Position numbers and translations under genes: made by a program. From Erwinia sp. E602 (GTDB lineage Bacteria; Pseudomonadota; Gammaproteobacteria; Enterobacterales; Enterobacteriaceae): a stretch of 64,000 bases of DNA. The first letter of the stretch is position 1; each line of letters begins with the position of its first letter. The notes beneath the pieces were generated by a model, which saw only the letters and a list, made by a program, of their open reading frames with translations, was not told the origin of the DNA and did no database searches. The DNA lies in contig NZ_CP046582.1 of assembly GCF_018141005.1 (NCBI RefSeq), positions 3,410,001 to 3,474,000 on the forward strand, written 5' to 3'. Shown piece after piece: positions 60,604 through 64,000 of this stretch.

Positions 60604-61347
60604 TCAGACCGGGTTATCAATATCTATAAAGGTCACGTCCAGCCCGTGCTGCCCGGCCAGCCACTCACCGAGTGCCTGAATGCCGCAGCGTTCGGTGGCG
60701 TGGTGTCCGGCGGCAAAGAAGTGGATGCCCTGCTCGCGGGCGCTGTGGATGGTCTGCTCAGAAGCTTCACCGCTGATAAAGGCATCAACACCAAAGGCGG
60801 CCGCCGCATCGATAAAGCCCTGACCGCCGCCGCTGCACCAGGCCACGCGTCTGATCAGCGCCGGTGCATTATCGCCGCAGTGCAGCGGCGTTCTGCCCAG
60901 CACCTCAGCGATGCGCTGCCCGAGCTGTTCGCCGCTCAGCGGTGTGGTCAGCTCGCCCCAGGGTAACAGCAGCTTCACTTCTCCCTTCACCTCAATGCCA
61001 AACATCTTTGCCAGCAGCGCGTTATTGCCAAGCTGCGGATGCGCATCCAGCGGCAGGTGCCAGCCAAACATATTGATGTCGTTAGCCAGCAGGGTTTTCA
61101 GCCGGCGGCGCTTCATGCCCTTGATCACCGACGGCTCGTTTTTCCAGAAATAACCGTGGTGCACCAGCACCGCATCGGCCTGCAGCCGCACCGCTTCATC
61201 GAGCAGCGCCTGGCAGGCGGTCACGCCGGTCACCACCTTTTTAATCTCACCGCGCCCTTCCACCTGCAGGCCGTTCGGGCCGTAGTCGTCAAAAGCGGAA
61301 GCGTTCAGGAACTGGTTTACCAGCGTTTCGAGTTCAGTATTCAGCAT
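60604..61347 (-). CDS. ybgI: NIF3-family metal hydrolase YbgI
   Basis: A dinuclear-metal NIF3/DUF34 protein forming toroidal hexamers in E. coli; its activity in vivo is not settled. The 247 residues (ATG 61347, E. coli length) show YGPNGLQVEG, VLVHHGYFWKNEP, WHLPLDAHPQLGNN and AGHHATERCGI, which hold the metal-binding histidines. It starts 2 bases after the phr stop codon. dtpD, found between phr and ybgI in E. coli, is absent. Confidence 0.94.
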   Translation of the reverse strand: MLNTELETLVNQFLNASAFDDYGPNGLQVEGRGEIKKVVTGVTACQALLDEAVRLQADAVLVHHGYFWKNEPSVIKGMKRRRLKTLLANDINMFGWHLPLDAHPQLGNNALLAKMFGIEVKGEVKLLLPWGELTTPLSGEQLGQRIAEVLGRTPLHCGDNAPALIRRVAWCSGGGQGFIDAAAAFGVDAFISGEASEQTIHSAREQGIHFFAAGHHATERCGIQALGEWLAGQHGLDVTFIDIDNPV

Positions 61348-61349
61348 AA

Positions 61350-62780
61350 TCAATCCATCTGTTTGCGTGCGGCCTCAAAGGCGTCCAGCGTCTGCTGGCG
61401 TGCCTGTTTATGTTCCACGATCGGCGCAGGATAATCGAGTTTTTGCTGATTTTTCTTTGCCCACTCGTGAGGCTGATGGATATATTTTTCCGGCACCCGG
61501 CTCAGCTCCGGCACCCAGCGGCGGATAAACTCACCGCTAAGGTCAAAGCGTTCGCCCTGGGTGGTCGGGTTAAAGATGCGGAAATAGGGGGCCGAGTCGG
61601 TCCCGGTGGACGCCGCCCACTGCCAGCCGCCGTTGTTGGCCGCGAGGTCGCCATCGATCAGCTGCGAGATAAAGTAGCGCTCACCCTGGCGCCAGTCGAT
61701 CAGCAGGTCTTTGACCAGGAAACTGGCGGTGATCATCCGCAGCCGGTTGTGCATCCAGCCCAGCGCATTAAGCTGACGCATGGCGGCGTCAACGATCGGG
61801 TAGCCTGTTTTTCCCTGCTGCCAGGCCTGCAGCAGTGCGGCATCCTCGCGCCAGCGCACGTTGCGCGTCCATTTAATGAACGGCTGATGACGGCATAGCG
61901 CCGGGAAGGCCACCATCAGGTGGCGGTAAAACTCGCGCCAGATCAGCTCATTCAGCCAGACAAACACCCGGGTATCGTCCAGCCCGTGCGGATGCTGCTT
62001 CAGCAGACGATGCAGACACTGACGCGGCGACAGCACCCCCGTCGCCAGGCACGCGGACAGGCGGCTGGTGCCGTCCAGCGCCGGCAGATCGCGTTTATCC
62101 GGGTACTCGGTGACCGGCTGCTGGCAGAACTCCCGCAGCCGGGCAATCGCCGCTTTCTCCCCCACCGGGAACAATCGATCGTCGAACGCCTCACGCGGGT
62201 AATCAAACGGCTGCAGCGCATCAGGCGTGGACAGCGGTCCATCCGGGCGCACGGCGGGCGCGGGCACGCACTCCGGCAGGCCCTCTTTCAGGCGTTTAAC
62301 GAAGGCTTTGCTGAACGGGGTAAACACCTTATACATCTCGCGGCTGCCGGTCAGCACGCTGCCCGGCGGCAGCAGCAGGCTGTCGTCAAAGCCCTGCACC
62401 ATCACTTCGTCGTCAAACAGCGTGCGTTCGACGGCGGCATCGCGCTGACGCTCATTTACCTCGTACTGATAGTTATAGAACAGGCGGTCCACACGGTGTT
62501 CGCGGCAGAAATCCTGCAGTAGCGTCACGGAAGCGTCGAAATCGTCGCACTGCTGCAGAAACAGCGGGATGCCCTTCTCCGCCAGCGATTGCTGCAAGGA
62601 CTGCAGGTTCTGCCAGATGTATTCCGCCTGTTTCGGGGCCATATCATGGGACTGCCACTGGCCAGGCGTGGCGATAAACAGCGCCAGCACCCGCGCGCCC
62701 TCTGAGCGGCAGGCAGCATAAAGGGCAGAGTTGTCGTGAATGCGCAGGTCGTTACGCAGCCAGACCAGATGGGTCAGCAT
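61350..62780 (-). CDS. phr: Deoxyribodipyrimidine photolyase
   Basis: Phr splits cyclobutane pyrimidine dimers using light, FADH and an antenna folate. The 476-residue protein (E. coli 472) begins LTHLVWLRNDLRIHDNSALYAAC. FAD- and DNA-binding segments near the C-terminus include RFYRHLMVAFP, KTGYPIVDAAMRQLNALGWMHNRLRM and DGDLAANNGGWQWAASTGTD. It lies 14 bases after ybgA, in a ybgA-phr-ybgI run. Confidence 0.97.
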   Translation of the reverse strand: MLTHLVWLRNDLRIHDNSALYAACRSEGARVLALFIATPGQWQSHDMAPKQAEYIWQNLQSLQQSLAEKGIPLFLQQCDDFDASVTLLQDFCREHRVDRLFYNYQYEVNERQRDAAVERTLFDDEVMVQGFDDSLLLPPGSVLTGSREMYKVFTPFSKAFVKRLKEGLPECVPAPAVRPDGPLSTPDALQPFDYPREAFDDRLFPVGEKAAIARLREFCQQPVTEYPDKRDLPALDGTSRLSACLATGVLSPRQCLHRLLKQHPHGLDDTRVFVWLNELIWREFYRHLMVAFPALCRHQPFIKWTRNVRWREDAALLQAWQQGKTGYPIVDAAMRQLNALGWMHNRLRMITASFLVKDLLIDWRQGERYFISQLIDGDLAANNGGWQWAASTGTDSAPYFRIFNPTTQGERFDLSGEFIRRWVPELSRVPEKYIHQPHEWAKKNQQKLDYPAPIVEHKQARQQTLDAFEAARKQMD

Positions 62781-62794
62781 AAAACATCCTTAAT

Positions 62795-63751
62795 TTAGTG
62801 TCCGTAGCGCAGGCACAGCTGGTCAGGGTAAGGCGCGAAGTAGCGCTGTTCGGTCAGCCACGGGTGCGGATACTCATTCATGTAGTGTTTAAGCAGGGTA
62901 ATCGGCGCCAGCAGCGGCTGCACCCCGCGGCGGTAACAGTCGATCAGCCCGGCCAGCTCCTGACGCTGGGATGACTTCAGCTGGCGGCGGAAGTAGCCCT
63001 GAACGTGCATCAGCACGTTGGTATGGTTGCTGCGCGTGGCTTCGGTTTTCAGCAGATCCATCAGCCGCTGACGATAGGCCACGGCAAAGGCGTCCAGCGA
63101 GTCCCACTGGCCCATCGCCGCCACAAACGGCCCAATTTCCCGGTACAGCGGCTGCGAATGCGCCAGCAACAGCAGTTTGTAGCGGGTATGGAACGCCATC
63201 AGCCCGGCGCGGGTCAGACCGCTCTGCCACAGCTGATTAAATTCATGTAACGCATAGACGCGCGTCACGAAATTCTCGCGCAGCAACGGATCGTGCAGGC
63301 GGCCGTCCTCCTCCACCGGCAGCCACGGCATCTGCGCCATCAGTTCGCGGGTGAAGATGCCGGTACCGGCTTTACGGTTGTTGTTGTTATCAGGCTGATA
63401 GACGCGCACCCGCTCCATGCCGCAGCTGGGGGATTTTGCGCAGACGATATAGCCGCAGAGGTGCTGCAGCTGGCTGACTTTCTCAGCTGAAAAATGCTGC
63501 ATCTGCTGCGTCACCGGCGCAGCCTGGCCGTTGCTGAAGCTTAGCGCCGTTTCGCCGCCCGGCTCCTCGGTCAGGCGCAACGCCGGGCGAGGGGTGGGCA
63601 GGCCGATAGCCATCTCCGGGCACACTGGTTCAAAGCGCAGAAAGGGTGCCAGCTGCTCGGTGGCAAATTCGTTGCGCTTGTGGCCGCCATCAAAACGGAC
63701 TTTTTCACCCAGCAGGCAGGCGCTGATGCCAACAGGAATTTTTTCGCTCAT
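62795..63751 (-). CDS. ybgA: YbgA family protein, long DUF523-DUF1722 form
   Basis: The 318-residue protein has an N-terminal DUF523 domain (about 1-150) with IPVGISACLLGEKVRFDGGHKRN and the Cys-containing CPEMAIGLPTPRPALRL and CAKSPSCGMERVRVY, and a C-terminal DUF1722 domain (about 180-310) with HTRYKLLLLAHSQPLYREIG and HPWLTEQRYFAPYP. E. coli YbgA has only 169 residues, essentially DUF1722. Linkage to phr is common in bacteria and suggests a link to light-related repair or tRNA/DNA modification, but function is unknown. Confidence 0.9.
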   Translation of the reverse strand: MSEKIPVGISACLLGEKVRFDGGHKRNEFATEQLAPFLRFEPVCPEMAIGLPTPRPALRLTEEPGGETALSFSNGQAAPVTQQMQHFSAEKVSQLQHLCGYIVCAKSPSCGMERVRVYQPDNNNNRKAGTGIFTRELMAQMPWLPVEEDGRLHDPLLRENFVTRVYALHEFNQLWQSGLTRAGLMAFHTRYKLLLLAHSQPLYREIGPFVAAMGQWDSLDAFAVAYRQRLMDLLKTEATRSNHTNVLMHVQGYFRRQLKSSQRQELAGLIDCYRRGVQPLLAPITLLKHYMNEYPHPWLTEQRYFAPYPDQLCLRYGH

Positions 63752-63845
63752 AGTTATACAACCTCAAAATTCTTGTACAGATTTAAGTGTAGCGCAGAAT
63801 TGCCGTGCGCTCACCTGTTTCTTACCGCCTCACCGGACTACGGGT

Positions 63846-63873
63846 AAAAAAAATCCCGCCGGCGGCGGGATCG
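63846..63873 (-). terminator. Intrinsic terminator of ybfA
   Basis: On the minus strand TCCCGCC-GCC-GGCGGGA is followed by an eight-T run. It lies about 24 bases past the ybfA stop and shields ybgA from readthrough. Confidence 0.85.
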
Positions 63874-63894
63874 GTATGACAGGAAACGGCAGGC

Positions 63895-64000
63895 TTAATA
63901 GAAATCGATGCCTGCCGCTTCTGCCTGGCTCAGCCAGACCGGCTGATCGCTGGTCTTCAGCCAGAAACGGTGCAGATAGCTGTAGAAACGCGCGCGGTCG
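63895..64000 (-). CDS. ybfA: YbfA (DUF2517) protein, C-terminal part
   Basis: The window edge cuts this gene; only the last 34 or so codons are inside. The minus strand reads [20 protein letters not shown] followed by [14 protein letters not shown] and a TAA. It matches my memory of the C-terminus of E. coli YbfA, a 68-residue small membrane protein of unknown role. The N-terminal helix lies outside the window. Confidence 0.75.
   Translation of the reverse strand, partial: DRARFYSYLHRFWLKTSDQPVWLSQAEAAGIDFY

Overview
The window is chromosomal DNA from a member of the Enterobacterales. Gene content and order closely follow the E. coli K-12 segment from ybfA to ybhK, which here reads ybfA-ybgA-phr-ybgI-pxpBCA-nei-gltA-sdh-suc-cyd-tol/pal-tRNA-nadA-pnuC-zitB-ybgS-aroG-gpmA-gal-mod-ybhA-pgl-bio-uvrB-ybhK. 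Coding GC is visibly high, galE, dtpD, abrB and the mng genes are missing from their E. coli positions, and there are several local insertions. A relative of Erwinia/Pantoea (Erwiniaceae) is my best guess; this is inference, as no 16S gene is present.

Left third (1-23 kb): ybhK and uvrB converge. An orphan UrtE-like ABC ATPase sits between uvrB and the biotin genes. bioBFCD and bioA diverge from a clear BirA operator. After bioA comes an accessory stretch of about 5.7 kb (9.6-15.3 kb): a 41-bp tandem repeat that begins on the bioA stop codon, a curA-like reductase, a second related repeat field, a PIN-domain toxin/antitoxin pair, and an orphan two-gene module resembling a type VI secretion lipase effector with a Tli4-type immunity protein. 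The backbone resumes with pgl, ybhA, modCBA (with a ModE operator), the small gene acrZ, modE and modF.

Middle (23-36 kb): galTKM, without galE, is preceded by two good GalR/GalS operators. Then gpmA, aroG, ybgS, zitB, pnuC and nadA (with a NadR box) follow. An octamer microsatellite lies between ybgS and zitB. An alkylation-repair pair (ogt-like gene and an Ada-N/AraC/AlkA fusion) diverges around a perfect 19-bp inverted repeat. Six tRNA genes (four Lys-UUU, two Val-UAC) follow, with two near-identical repeats that each end in the last 18 bases of tRNA-Lys.

Right part (36-64 kb): mainly central respiration and envelope genes, nearly all on the minus strand: ybgC-tolQRA-tolB-pal-cpoB (cell-envelope integrity), cydABX-ybgE (bd oxidase), sdhCDAB-sucABCD (succinate dehydrogenase, 2-oxoglutarate dehydrogenase and succinyl-CoA synthetase, i.e. 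most of the TCA cycle) with gltA divergent. Then come nei, pxpABC (5-oxoprolinase), ybgI, phr, a long form of ybgA and the 3' end of ybfA. Much of the window is ordinary enteric core genome; the novelty is concentrated at 3-5 kb, 9.6-15.3 kb, 22.8-23.4 kb, 29.4 kb, 33.2-35.7 kb and 51.8-52.1 kb.
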